From contig JADLGB010000161.1 of NCBI GenBank assembly GCA_020849535.1, forward strand, positions 1-34,723: DNA of 34,723 nt, read 5' to 3'. The translations under genes and the position numbers were made by a program. The DNA comes from Candidatus Hydrogenedentota bacterium (lineage in GTDB: Bacteria > Hydrogenedentota > Hydrogenedentia > Hydrogenedentales > SLHB01). Shown one piece after another: positions 1-8,772 of the stretch. The stretch's first letter is position 1. Every line of letters begins with the position of its first letter. The notes below the pieces were generated by a model. That model made no database searches, was not told the DNA's origin, and saw nothing but the letters and a program-made list of their open reading frames with translations.

Positions 1-42
1 CAATACACCTTCGTTACGGAAATCGAAGCCTACAAGGAGTGA
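1..42 (+). CDS. 3' end of an unidentified CDS (partial)
   Basis: Reading frame 1 is open from the window edge and ends in TGA at 40-42, giving the tail QYTFVTEIEAYKE. The stop abuts the start region of the next gene: the Shine-Dalgarno-like AAGGAG of the LamG gene (34-39) lies inside these last codons, so the two genes are probably translated in tandem from one message. Thirteen residues are too few to assign a family. The ending resembles the last strand of discoidin-like or other beta-sandwich domains of secreted proteins, but that is only an impression. Confidence 0.5.
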   Translation, partial: QYTFVTEIEAYKE

Positions 43-47
43 TGCGA

Positions 48-761
48 ATGAGGCGAATTGTCCGGCCGTGTGCCGTTGTGTGCGTGCTCTTTGCGGCGTC
101 GCGCGTGTACGGCGCCGAGTTGGTGGCGCACTGGCCGATGGAAGAGGTCAAAGACGGCACACTCGCGGACGTCTCCGGAAAAGGGCACGACGGCACCCTG
201 TTCGGCAACGGCACTCCAACGGTGATCGACGGCATCGCGGGTAAGGCGCTGGAGTTCAAGCCGGAGGCCGAAGGCGGATTCACAATCGCGAATTCCGAGG
301 CGCTCAATCTACCCGATGGCTTGACGGTCATGGCCTGGATCAAGCCCCTGGATGGGCATAGGGCCACTGAGGTCCTTTGTATGAAAGGTGACAAGAGCGG
401 CGACCCGCCGTGGTCAGGCTGGCGATTCCGCTTCGCCTGGACGCGCATCATGTTCGAGTTCGGCACAACGGACGGGCGGGAGTGCAGCACGCTGTCTCCC
501 GAGTGGTCCGTGCCCGCGGGGTTCTGGTCGCACGTCGCGGCCACGTACGATGGCGAGGCCATCCGCATCTACGTGAACGCCGTGCTGGTGGCCGATCAGG
601 CGGTCGAAGGTGCGCTGGCGCCTCAGAAGCAACCCGCCATCCTCGCCAATTACATCGGCCGGAAGGATGCGTATCCATTTCAAGGGGCGATGGATGATGT
701 GAAGGTCTTCGCAGGGGCTCTTTCACAGGACGAGATCTTTGGAGAGGCCAGCGCGAAGTAG
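48..761 (+). CDS. Secreted LamG (concanavalin A-like) domain protein
   Basis: The 237-residue product begins with a signal peptide (MRRIVRPCAVVCVLFAASRV, predicted cut after VYGA) and is otherwise a single LamG/concanavalin A-like jelly-roll domain. Typical marks are the opening VAHWPMEE, the DVSGKGHDGTLFGN strand, LTVMAWIKP, the FWSHVAATYDG strand and the closing FQGAMDDVKVFAGALS. No catalytic domain is attached, so it probably binds carbohydrate or acts as an extracellular module. ATG at 48 is chosen because AAGGAG at 34-39 lies 8 nt upstream; GTG at 39 and ATG at 42 are also in frame but too close to that site. It converges on nuoN with a 24-nt gap. LamG folds are found in many secreted proteins, so the ligand cannot be named. 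Confidence 0.85.
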   Translation: MRRIVRPCAVVCVLFAASRVYGAELVAHWPMEEVKDGTLADVSGKGHDGTLFGNGTPTVIDGIAGKALEFKPEAEGGFTIANSEALNLPDGLTVMAWIKPLDGHRATEVLCMKGDKSGDPPWSGWRFRFAWTRIMFEFGTTDGRECSTLSPEWSVPAGFWSHVAATYDGEAIRIYVNAVLVADQAVEGALAPQKQPAILANYIGRKDAYPFQGAMDDVKVFAGALSQDEIFGEASAK

Positions 762-785
762 GCGGCTCACCAAAGGCGGCGATAT

Positions 786-2237
786 TCACCCCTGCGCGAG
801 GGATGCGAGCCAGGCGATCGTCGTGGCGTGGATGTGGTCGTAGACCATGGGGAAGATGCCGAGCGTGACCACCCCCACAGAAAGAATCGCGACGGTGGCA
901 CTCAAGCTCATCGAAGCTCGCAGCGGTGCAGCCGGATCCGCCGGAGGCTCAATGTACATCTGGCGGACCACGCGCAGGTAGTAGTAGAGCGATATCGTCG
1001 AGTTCACGGCCGCGACCGCGACGAGCCAGTGGTAACCGGCCTGGGAGGCAATGCTGAAGAGGAAGAACTTGCCGACGAAGCCTGACAGGGGCGGAATGCC
1101 CGCGAGGCTGAACAGCGCCACCATGAGGGCCAAGGCCATCAGGGGATTGGTCAGGGAGAGTCCACGGTAGTCTTCGATGTGTTCCTTGCCCGTCTCATTC
1201 GCGAACCAGATGATGCACGCGAAAGCGGCGAGGTTGCTCACGATGTACACGAGCAGATAGAAGAGCATGGCGGGGACGCCCGCATCGGCGGCACCGAGGA
1301 ACCCCAGCAGGAAGTACCCTGCCTGCGAAATCGCACTGAATGCCATGAAGCGTTTGATGTTATGTTGCACGATGGCCACGACGTTGCCGAGGGTCATGGT
1401 CAGCGCGGCGAAGACGGCAATCAGCAGGCCCCAGTGAGGCACCCACCCCCCGAACAAGCGGTACAACACTTGAAAAGCGAACGCCAATCCGGCCGCCTTG
1501 GACGCCACGGACAGATACGCGGTGACCGGCGTGGGGGCGCCCTGATAGACGTCCGCCGCCCACATGTGGAAGGGGACGATCGTCAGCTTGAAACCTGTTC
1601 CGGCCAACACCAGCGCGACGGCCAGCAGAAACGCCGGTGTGTAGGGACCTGCGAGGCGCTGCGCGATCACATCGAGATTCGTGCTGCCCGCCAACCCGTA
1701 GAGAATGCCGAATCCATACACGATGAACGCGGCGGCCAACGCGCCCAGGATTACGTACTTCAGACCGGCTTCGCTGGATCGCGGATCGTCGCGCCGCCAC
1801 GCGGCCAACACGAACAAGGGAAGCGTTGCTAACTCAAGGCTCACAAAGAGCGTCGCAAGGTCGCGCGCGGAAACGAGGAACATCATGCCCACGACGCTGA
1901 AAAGGATGGTGCTGTAGTACTCGCCGCGGAACCCGATGCCGCGCGCACGCACGCCGGCGCGGCCGTCGAGCGTGTCGATGGAGAGCAGCACAGTGAACAG
2001 CGCGGCGGTCATGAACAGGATCTTGAACCACCAGGCGACGGGGTCCATTGCGAAACGGCCCCCGAGCAGTTCGCCCGTGACCGGCGTGTGGATTGCGTTC
2101 ACGGCGATTGCGGCCAGGAGTCCCAGAGCTGCCAGCGGGGCGATGACCACCCGGGTGCGCTCCGACATGAAGAGATCGGCGAGCACGATGGCGAACGCCG
2201 TCCCGATCACAATCAGCTCTGGAATGATGATGCTCAT
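786..2237 (-). CDS. nuoN: NADH-quinone oxidoreductase subunit N (proton-pumping membrane subunit)
   Basis: This 483-residue polytopic membrane protein is the Mrp-antiporter-like NuoN subunit of complex I, one of the three large proton channels of the membrane arm. Diagnostic residues are present: the TM5 glutamate in SLELATLPLF, the TM7 lysine in GFKLTIVPFHMWAADVYQGAP, the TM8 lysine in YLSVASKAAG, and the TM12 lysine in LSGFVGKFFLF. The length matches the family (about 480). It is the last gene of the operon, 17 nt after nuoM, with only a weak AGGA upstream, so translation may depend on coupling. It ends 24 nt from the convergent LamG gene and no clear terminator hairpin is visible between them. 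Confidence 0.96.
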   Translation of the reverse strand: MSIIIPELIVIGTAFAIVLADLFMSERTRVVIAPLAALGLLAAIAVNAIHTPVTGELLGGRFAMDPVAWWFKILFMTAALFTVLLSIDTLDGRAGVRARGIGFRGEYYSTILFSVVGMMFLVSARDLATLFVSLELATLPLFVLAAWRRDDPRSSEAGLKYVILGALAAAFIVYGFGILYGLAGSTNLDVIAQRLAGPYTPAFLLAVALVLAGTGFKLTIVPFHMWAADVYQGAPTPVTAYLSVASKAAGLAFAFQVLYRLFGGWVPHWGLLIAVFAALTMTLGNVVAIVQHNIKRFMAFSAISQAGYFLLGFLGAADAGVPAMLFYLLVYIVSNLAAFACIIWFANETGKEHIEDYRGLSLTNPLMALALMVALFSLAGIPPLSGFVGKFFLFSIASQAGYHWLVAVAAVNSTISLYYYLRVVRQMYIEPPADPAAPLRASMSLSATVAILSVGVVTLGIFPMVYDHIHATTIAWLASLAQG

Positions 2238-2254
2238 GGTCGAATTAATGGTTC

Positions 2255-3805
2255 CTAGAGTGTTCCTATAGCGCCCGCCGCGGCGAGTCCCTGCAAACGG
2301 TTGATAAACGGATAAAGCGAAGGTTCAATCAAATCGATGATGAGCCAGGGCAGAATTCCAACGAAAAGCAAGGTGGCGGCCAGAATTCCCGTCGAGAGTC
2401 TTTCGGTCAAAGTAGCGTCGCCCAGCTCCTCGAAATGAGGTTTCGTGATCGGTCCTTGAAACACCATCGCGAGGCCGCGCAGAACGTAGACGGCGGTCAC
2501 GACGATGGAGAGCGTCGCGATGATGGTCAGCACGCGTGTCATCATCACGCTGGACCAGGGATTGCCAAAGAAACCGCCGAGAAAGACGTGCGTCTCCGCC
2601 ACGAATCCGGACAAGCCCGGCAGGCCGAGGCTGGCGAGCCCGGCGATGTAGAACGACGTTGCGAGCCACGGCATGACCTTGGCCAGACCGCCCATCTCGG
2701 AAATAATCCGCGTGTGCGTGCGTCCGTAGACCATCCCGATGAGTGCGAAGAAAAGCCCGGTCATGATGCCGTGGCTGAACATCTGCAGCACGGCCCCCTT
2801 GAGGCCCATGAGGTTCAGCGCGGCCACGCCAAAGAGCACAAATCCACAGTGGCTGACTGAGGAATAGGCTGTGAAGTACTTCAGATCGCGCTGCATGATC
2901 GCGCCGAAGGATCCGTACAGGATGTTGATTGTCGTCAGGCCCATGAAGAAGAGACCCCAGGCCTTCGCCCCTTCCGGCAGGGCGTACACGGCGATGCGAA
3001 GGGCGCCGTATCCGCCCAGCTTCATCAGCACGCCCGCATGCAGCATGGAGACAGCGGTCGGAGCGGAACTATGTCCGTCCGGCGACCAGGTGTGGAACGG
3101 GAACAGCGCGCCGATGACCCCGAATCCAACGAAGATCATCGGGAAGAACCACCATTGGAAGCGATCGGAGTAGTGAATCGTGGCGAGCTGCTGCAAGTCG
3201 AAGGTGTGCAAACCCGATTCATGATAGAGCGCCAGGAATCCGACCAGCACGAAGGCGCTGCCCACGAGCAGCATCAGCGTCAGTTTCATGGCCGCGTATT
3301 CTTTGGGCCCGGTTCCCCATACACCAATCAGCAGGTACATCGGCAGCACGGCGAGTTCGTAGAACATGAAGAAAAGGAAGAGGTCGTAGCTCACGAAGAC
3401 GCCAAACACACCCGTCACCAGCAAGAGCAGCAGCGCGAAGAACTCCTTCGTGCGGTTCTCCACATTCCAGCTCGCGAGCACGCCGCAGAAGATGATGATC
3501 GATGTCAGGATGATCATGCTCACGGAGATGCCATCGACACCCACGAAGTATTGAATGCCAAGAGGCTTGAACCACATGACCTGTTCGACAAGATACAGCT
3601 TGGTCACCGTGGCACTGCGAAGTAGCTCGATGTCGGCGCGCGCCTCGATCCAATAGAGGTAGGTGACCGCGGCCGTCAGGATAAGCCCCAGACCCGTGCC
3701 CACAAGAGAAATCCACCGGATCAGGCGCCAATGGCGTTCGGGCGTGAGCACGACCGCGATCGTCGTCAGAAACGGCAGCGCGATTAGCCAACTGACAGGC
3801 CCCAT
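2255..3805 (-). CDS. nuoM: NADH-quinone oxidoreductase subunit M (proton-pumping membrane subunit)
   Basis: The 516-residue polytopic protein is recognised as NuoM by the TM5 glutamate in FYELAVLPMYLLIGVWG, the FPFHTWSPDGHSSAPTAVS loop, the TM8 lysine in AGVLMKLGGYG and the TM12 glutamate in LSGFVAETHVF. One thing is odd. At the TM7 position where E. coli NuoM has the functional lysine (AVKMPVVPLHGW) this protein reads GVIGALFPFHTW, so by my alignment the lysine is isoleucine. NuoL and NuoN in the same operon keep theirs. The start is supported by AGAGGAGAC just upstream. nuoL ends 37 nt before it. Confidence 0.96.
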   Translation of the reverse strand: MGPVSWLIALPFLTTIAVVLTPERHWRLIRWISLVGTGLGLILTAAVTYLYWIEARADIELLRSATVTKLYLVEQVMWFKPLGIQYFVGVDGISVSMIILTSIIIFCGVLASWNVENRTKEFFALLLLLVTGVFGVFVSYDLFLFFMFYELAVLPMYLLIGVWGTGPKEYAAMKLTLMLLVGSAFVLVGFLALYHESGLHTFDLQQLATIHYSDRFQWWFFPMIFVGFGVIGALFPFHTWSPDGHSSAPTAVSMLHAGVLMKLGGYGALRIAVYALPEGAKAWGLFFMGLTTINILYGSFGAIMQRDLKYFTAYSSVSHCGFVLFGVAALNLMGLKGAVLQMFSHGIMTGLFFALIGMVYGRTHTRIISEMGGLAKVMPWLATSFYIAGLASLGLPGLSGFVAETHVFLGGFFGNPWSSVMMTRVLTIIATLSIVVTAVYVLRGLAMVFQGPITKPHFEELGDATLTERLSTGILAATLLFVGILPWLIIDLIEPSLYPFINRLQGLAAAGAIGTL

Positions 3806-3842
3806 GTCTCCTCTGCTTCCCCCTGTGTCTTTTCGCCGCGCG

Positions 3843-5834
3843 CTAAAGCAGCGCGCACCATAGAATCAAAATGACAAATGCGACGCCCCCGGTGAACCAG
3901 ATTCCATAGGTCTGGACCTGTCCGGTCTGCATGAAACTCAAGACGCGGCCGCTGGTGCGTGTGACCCAGCCGCTGGCGTTCACGCCGCCATCCACCATGT
4001 GCCGGTCAAACCAGGCGATGGGGCGGGCGATGTAATGGAAGATAATCCGGTGCGTGATGAACAAGTACAGCTCATCGATATAGAACTTTTGCTTGATCAC
4101 GTGGTACGCGCCACCCATCGCGAGTGCGGCCGATTTGGCGCGCCGCCCATCTCCGATGTAGAGGAAGGCGGCAGTTCCCATGCCCAGCAGCGCCACTGCC
4201 GTTGCGGGAATCGCAATGGCGAGATTGATTCCGTGGTGGGCTTCGTGCTCGCCGAGACTGACGAACTCGCCCATGGGGATGAACCCCGTCACGGAAGACA
4301 ATACCGCGAGTAGCGCCATCGGCAGCCACATGACCGCGGGCGCCTCATGAGCATGCGCGGCGCCCTCGCCGCGGCCGTGCCCCCAGAAGGTCACGAAGTA
4401 GATGCGGAACATGTAGAACGCAGTCAGGCCTGCGACGACAAAGGCGACGCCAAAAACAAGCGGGTGGCCACCTGCCAGCGCGGACACCAGGATCTCATCC
4501 TTGGAGAAGAACCCCGCGAACGGCCAGATGCCACTGATGGCCAGGGTCGCGATCAGGAATGTGATGTGCGTGATGGGCATCTTCTTGGCCAGGCCGCCCA
4601 TCTCCCAAATGGAGTTCGTGTGCACCGCATGAATCACCGCGCCCGCGCCCAGGAAGAGCAGGGCTTTGAAGAACGCGTGTGTGAACAGGTGGAACATGCT
4701 GGCGGTGTAACCAGCCGCGTACTCAGTCGTGCACACGCCGAGGGCCAGCATCATGTAGCCCAACTGGCTCAACGTGGAAAATGCGAGCACACGCTTAATG
4801 TCGTCTTGCGTCGTTCCGATGATTGCGGCAAACAGGCTGGTGAAAGCGCCCACCACCATCACGACCAGCGCCGCGGTTTCACTATAGGCAAACGCGGGAA
4901 AGAGGCGCGCCACCAGGTAGACGCCCGCCACCACCATCGTGGCCGCGTGGATCAGGGCGGATACGGGCGTGGGACCTTCCATCGCGTCGGGCAGCCAGAT
5001 GTGCAGGGGGAACATGGCGCTCTTCCCGGCCGCGCCCATATAGACCAGAATCATCGCGAGCGTGAGCATGCTCGTTCCCAGAAACGCCACGTGCAGTTCC
5101 GAGAATCGCGCAAGAAACGCGGGGTGATTCAGGTATGCGAAATCGACCGGCTGCGTGCCGGCAAGCCCGTTTGTGGCGGCCCCAACTTCCGCGGACCACT
5201 CGGGAAAGAGCCGGAAACCGAAGTAACTCAGCAGAATGACGCCGACGAGAAAGCCGAGGTCCGCGAAGCGCGTTACGATAAACGCCTTCTTCGCGGCCGA
5301 AACCGCGGAGGGCTTCATGTAGTAGAAGCCAATCAGCAGGAAGCTGCTGACGCCCACCAGCTCCCAGCAGACATACATCTGGATGATGTCTGGCGCGACC
5401 ACCAGGCCCAGCATGCTGAATGTGAAGAGATTCAGGAAAGTAAAGTAGCGACCGAACCCGTGATCGCCGTGCATGTAGGCGTTGCTGTAAATGTGCACGA
5501 GCGAACTCACGGTTGTCACCACGATCAAGAGGAGGACCGAGATGGGATCGACGAGCACGCCGACGTTTACCGAGAGACCGGGCTGATACCGGAGCCATTC
5601 GTAAGACCATGGCACCAGGATCGGATGCTTCCCTCCGGGCGGATAGAGCGTGAAGTACTCCCATGCGAGAAGGTACGCGCACGCCGCGGAAGCCATGATG
5701 GCCAGCGTGGCCACGATACCCGCAGCCCGCTTGGAGACGGGGCTGACAAGCAATCCGACGATGGCAAATGACGCCAACGGCAATGCGGGAATCAACCACG
5801 CATGCTGCATCATCCATCCACTGGCGCCATCCAT
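3843..5834 (-). CDS. nuoL: NADH-quinone oxidoreductase subunit L (proton-pumping membrane subunit)
   Basis: NuoL, 663 residues, is the distal antiporter-like subunit of complex I. It has the N-terminal proton_antipo_N region (FNLFTFSMLGLVVAPD), the TM5 glutamate in CWELVGVSSFLLIGF, the TM7 lysine in MGAAGKSAMFPLHIWLPDAM, the PTPVSALIHAATMV segment and the TM12 lysine in FAGFFSKDEIL. The C-terminus carries the long lateral-helix and TM16 extension typical of NuoL (DELYLFITHRI, then TGQVQTYGIWF). The frame is open further upstream to 6131, but that extension lies over nuoK and has no NuoL-like sequence. I place the start at ATG 5834, just after the nuoK stop, with GAAGGGA upstream. A start at the MM pair (5813/5810) is possible but lacks a ribosome site. 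Confidence 0.95.
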   Translation of the reverse strand: MDGASGWMMQHAWLIPALPLASFAIVGLLVSPVSKRAAGIVATLAIMASAACAYLLAWEYFTLYPPGGKHPILVPWSYEWLRYQPGLSVNVGVLVDPISVLLLIVVTTVSSLVHIYSNAYMHGDHGFGRYFTFLNLFTFSMLGLVVAPDIIQMYVCWELVGVSSFLLIGFYYMKPSAVSAAKKAFIVTRFADLGFLVGVILLSYFGFRLFPEWSAEVGAATNGLAGTQPVDFAYLNHPAFLARFSELHVAFLGTSMLTLAMILVYMGAAGKSAMFPLHIWLPDAMEGPTPVSALIHAATMVVAGVYLVARLFPAFAYSETAALVVMVVGAFTSLFAAIIGTTQDDIKRVLAFSTLSQLGYMMLALGVCTTEYAAGYTASMFHLFTHAFFKALLFLGAGAVIHAVHTNSIWEMGGLAKKMPITHITFLIATLAISGIWPFAGFFSKDEILVSALAGGHPLVFGVAFVVAGLTAFYMFRIYFVTFWGHGRGEGAAHAHEAPAVMWLPMALLAVLSSVTGFIPMGEFVSLGEHEAHHGINLAIAIPATAVALLGMGTAAFLYIGDGRRAKSAALAMGGAYHVIKQKFYIDELYLFITHRIIFHYIARPIAWFDRHMVDGGVNASGWVTRTSGRVLSFMQTGQVQTYGIWFTGGVAFVILILWCALL

Positions 5835-5839
5835 ACCCA

Positions 5840-6172
5840 CTATCCCTTCATGTAATTCATGTGGCTGATGTCGACGGTGTTGCGTATCCGGTAAAGCGCA
5901 ACGACGATCGCCATCCCGACCACGATTTCGGCGGCCGCCAGGACCACCACAAACAGCGCCATGACGTGGCCATCCACCAGTTGGGGCGACGTGAAGCGGT
6001 TCAGGACAACGAAATTCAGCGCCGCGGCATTCAACATGATCTCCGCTGCCATGAGAAGCGCAATGGCGTTCCTTCGTGTGAGCAGCCCGTACAGGCCAAT
6101 TGCGTACAGGACCGCACACAGGACGAGCCACTCCTGCAGGCCGGGCGCGAAACGCGCAAGTAGTTCCGTCAT
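5840..6172 (-). CDS. nuoK: NADH-quinone oxidoreductase subunit K
   Basis: NuoK is a three-helix membrane subunit that carries conserved buried glutamates in the proton path of complex I. The 110-residue product has both: one in LLMAAEIMLNAAALNF and one in LAAAEIVVGMAIV. Length is normal (about 100). Its ATG overlaps the nuoJ stop as ATGA (6169-6172), a sign of translational coupling, and nuoL follows 5 nt after its stop. Confidence 0.96.
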   Translation of the reverse strand: MTELLARFAPGLQEWLVLCAVLYAIGLYGLLTRRNAIALLMAAEIMLNAAALNFVVLNRFTSPQLVDGHVMALFVVVLAAAEIVVGMAIVVALYRIRNTVDISHMNYMKG

Positions 6173-6789
6173 GAGTGTCGATCCCCCGGGGTTACATCGC
6201 CCTGCCCCCGCGCCGCCTGGACAATCGCTTCACCACGCAGGTCGCCGCCGGTCGTGAAAGGCTGATTGCGAGGCCGCGTCTTGCGCGCAATAACGGTGCC
6301 GCCAATAACGGCCACGAGCAACAGTAGCGAAATGAGTTCAAACGGAAGCAGGTAGCCCGCGGATCCTTGTTCGAGGAGCGCCAGTCCAATCTTCCGCACT
6401 TCGTCGCCGGCCGGTTGCGCATCCGATTGCACGGGGAAGGGTGTCGTGCACAGGGCTCCGCAAGCAACGAGCATGAACAGTATCGAGGAGACTCCGCCGT
6501 ACCAACGGGTCAACGTGCGGGGACGGTCTTCGAGCAGTTCTGACGATCGCGTCAGCATGATTGCGAATACAATCAGAACCACGATGCCTCCAACGTACAC
6601 GAGGATCTGCACACCGGCGAGGAATTCCGCCCGGAGCATGATGTACAGCGCGGCGCTCAGTGCCAGCATGCCCATCAGCGCGAGGGCAGCGCGGAGCAAT
6701 TGCCGCATATTCACGGCCGCCAACGCGAGGATAACGACCGCCGCGGAGAATCCGTAGAACATCACGGTGTAAACGGCGTCAGCAATCAT
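6169..6789 (-). CDS. nuoJ: NADH-quinone oxidoreductase subunit J
   Basis: NuoJ is a five-helix membrane subunit next to NuoK and NuoA. The 206-residue protein shows the family pattern: early helices (VNMRQLLRAALALMGMLALS), the YIMLRAEFLAGVQILVYVGG segment with its conserved glutamate and Gly-rich TM3, then VLIVFAIMLTRS, and a late helix LISLLLLVAVIGGTVIARK. The hydrophilic C-terminal tail (about 40 residues) is not conserved. It overlaps nuoI at 6786-6789 and nuoK at 6169-6172 by ATGA, so the three are tightly coupled. Confidence 0.95.
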   Translation of the reverse strand: MIADAVYTVMFYGFSAAVVILALAAVNMRQLLRAALALMGMLALSAALYIMLRAEFLAGVQILVYVGGIVVLIVFAIMLTRSSELLEDRPRTLTRWYGGVSSILFMLVACGALCTTPFPVQSDAQPAGDEVRKIGLALLEQGSAGYLLPFELISLLLLVAVIGGTVIARKTRPRNQPFTTGGDLRGEAIVQAARGQGDVTPGDRHS

Positions 6790-7607
6790 GTGAGCCTCGC
6801 TTGAGCGTCCGTGTCCACGGCGCGGGAGTCCGAATCCGCCGGCATGGGCACCGGAGGAAGGTTGGGAAGCGCAAAACCATTGAGAGGCACCTGACCACCG
6901 TAGCGATCGCGGCGCTCCACCATGCGCTTGCGCACCTCGGGATTCTCTTCCTCCTCAATGTAGTTGATGCGCGGCCCGGCGAGCCGGTTCAGGTTGTACA
7001 CCAGTAGCCGGCGATCGTAGACGGCGTTCTCGAAGCCGCCGGTCATCTCGATAGCATCCCACGGGCACGCCTGAACGCACGCATTGCAGAACATGCAGGA
7101 ATCCAGGCGCCAGACAAAGCGGTCCACCTCGCGGTCCTCAAGGATCTCTCCCTGGCGCGTGAACACCTTGATGGACGCGTTCGGACAGGCCTCCTGGCAC
7201 TTTCCACAGCCGGTGCAGTTGTGATACCAGCGGGTCTCGTTTTCTTCGCGAACGAGATCGGCAGCGACATGCGCATGCGTTTGCGTCTCGTGCGCCAACT
7301 GCTCGATGAACGCCGCGTGATCTTCCTGGGCCTTCTCGTTGGGAAACTTAAACCGAAGGTTACCGCGGAACCGTTCCGTGAGCTGGAGGGTAGCCCGGTT
7401 TTCGGGGTACTGCCTCGTGACGATGGCCTCCGGCGACCAGAAATATCCGAGCGTGAGCCACAACCCGCGCAGCAGCCCCGCCACGGCGCTGAAAGCAACC
7501 CGCAGGTAACCCGGCGGGCGGCCACGGGTGATCACCGCCACGGAGACGGATTTCCCCGCAAACAACCGCTCTTCTTGAGCCACCTTTATCGCATGTATCA
7601 TAGCCAT
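6786..7607 (-). CDS. nuoI: NADH-quinone oxidoreductase subunit I (two [4Fe-4S] ferredoxin subunit)
   Basis: NuoI passes electrons through two [4Fe-4S] clusters (N6a, N6b) toward NuoB. Both motifs are present: CTGCGKCQEACP (Cys 131, 134, 137, 141) and CMFCNACVQACP (Cys 171, 174, 177, 181), followed by the family's DRRLLVYNLNRL segment. The protein is long (273 residues against about 180 in E. coli). It has an amphipathic N-terminal helix around residues 34-60 and an extra acidic helical stretch of about 35 residues (roughly 90-128) between the RFRGNLRF segment and the first cluster. With nuoEFG missing, this insert is a candidate docking surface for another electron donor. The start is uncertain: ATG at 7607 or 7601, neither with a good ribosome site. 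Confidence 0.93.
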   Translation of the reverse strand: MAMIHAIKVAQEERLFAGKSVSVAVITRGRPPGYLRVAFSAVAGLLRGLWLTLGYFWSPEAIVTRQYPENRATLQLTERFRGNLRFKFPNEKAQEDHAAFIEQLAHETQTHAHVAADLVREENETRWYHNCTGCGKCQEACPNASIKVFTRQGEILEDREVDRFVWRLDSCMFCNACVQACPWDAIEMTGGFENAVYDRRLLVYNLNRLAGPRINYIEEEENPEVRKRMVERRDRYGGQVPLNGFALPNLPPVPMPADSDSRAVDTDAQARLT

Positions 7608-7631
7608 CGTATTATCAGCAGCGCGGGTCCA

Positions 7632-8759
7632 TCACTTGGCCAGGGGATAGGGATACAGCTCCGTCAGCACCACAACGGCGGCGACGAAGAGGTTTGCGAA
7701 TCCCAAGGGCAACAGCACTTTCCACTCCAGATGCATGAGCTGATCCACCCGCAGGCGCGGGAATGTCCAGCGGAACCACATGATGACGAAGATCACCATG
7801 CTCGTCTTTGTCAGGAACCAGATGCCCGGCGGAATGGTGTCCATCGCGGCGTTGAACCCGGCCCAATCGCCCACGTGGAAGGGCATCCACCCTCCGAGAA
7901 ACAGGGTGGCCGTCAACGCGGACACCGTAAACATGTTGATGAACTCCGCGAGAAAGAAGAATGCGAAACGGAGACCGGAGTACTCGGTGTGGAAGCCCGC
8001 GGTCAATTCCGATTCGCCTTCGGGAATATCAAAGGGCGTGCGATTGAGTTCGGCAGTGGAGGCGACGACGTAGATGAGAAAGGCCACAAAGCCGGCGGCG
8101 TGCCCGCGCCAGATCCACCATCCGTCCTGTTGGCTAAGGACGATGCCTGTCAGTGACATGGTGCCGGAAAAGAGAACCACAACGAGAAGGGCCAGTGTCG
8201 CGGACAGCTCGTAGGAGATGATCTGCGCTCCGGCGCGCATGGCGCCGATCATGGACCACTTGTTGTTGGAACTCCACCCGGCAATAAGAATGCCCATCAC
8301 GCCGAAGCCGCCGATGGCCGTGATGAACAGAATGCCGATATTGAGATCGGCTACCTGGACGTTAGGTGAATACGGAATGAGCGCAAGCAACACAACGGGG
8401 ACCAGCAGCGCGAGAAAGGGAGCCAGCATGTGCAGGGAACGGTCGGCCTTTGGCGGGACAAAGTCTTCCTTGAATACCAGCTTCAACGTGTCTGCGAGCG
8501 TCTGAAAGAGGCCGAAGGGACCTACGCGAGTCGGACCCAACCGGCACTGAAAGTGGGCGGCGATCTTTCGCTCGATGTAGATGAGCGCCATGCCCAGGAA
8601 CGACAGGAGCGCCGCGACGCCCACCACCGCTAAAAGGAAGTATCCCGCCGTAAGCCATAGACTGTGCGGCGCGGAGTCGGCGGCACGCTGCGCCAGCGTT
8701 TGGGGCGCCCAGGTGCTGTTCGTTGCGGCTGCGGCCGCTATGGTGTGTACGAATTGCAT
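7632..8759 (-). CDS. nuoH: NADH-quinone oxidoreductase subunit H (quinone-site membrane subunit)
   Basis: NuoH forms the membrane part of the quinone-binding channel. The 375-residue product carries the hallmark ERKIAAHFQCRLGPTRVGPFG near the first helix, the acidic loop LKLVFKEDFVPPKADR, the AELNRTPFDIPEGESEL motif with its conserved glutamates, and the RWTFPRLRVDQLMHLEWK loop near the end. The reading frame extends upstream to 8948 but that part overlaps nuoD. ATG at 8759, 13 nt after the nuoD stop, gives a normal NuoH N-terminus. nuoD and nuoH are direct neighbours, the place where nuoEFG sit in 14-gene operons; no remnant of E, F or G fits in 13 nt. Confidence 0.95.
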   Translation of the reverse strand: MQFVHTIAAAAATNSTWAPQTLAQRAADSAPHSLWLTAGYFLLAVVGVAALLSFLGMALIYIERKIAAHFQCRLGPTRVGPFGLFQTLADTLKLVFKEDFVPPKADRSLHMLAPFLALLVPVVLLALIPYSPNVQVADLNIGILFITAIGGFGVMGILIAGWSSNNKWSMIGAMRAGAQIISYELSATLALLVVVLFSGTMSLTGIVLSQQDGWWIWRGHAAGFVAFLIYVVASTAELNRTPFDIPEGESELTAGFHTEYSGLRFAFFFLAEFINMFTVSALTATLFLGGWMPFHVGDWAGFNAAMDTIPPGIWFLTKTSMVIFVIMWFRWTFPRLRVDQLMHLEWKVLLPLGFANLFVAAVVVLTELYPYPLAK

Positions 8760-8772
8760 CACGCGTGTAAAC

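Noticed and set aside
4347..5771. A 474-codon open frame on the plus strand, antisense to nuoL
   Set aside because: It lies wholly over a conserved NuoL region, and its translation is low-complexity His/Arg/Glu-rich with no domain. GC-rich coding DNA often leaves such a frame open.
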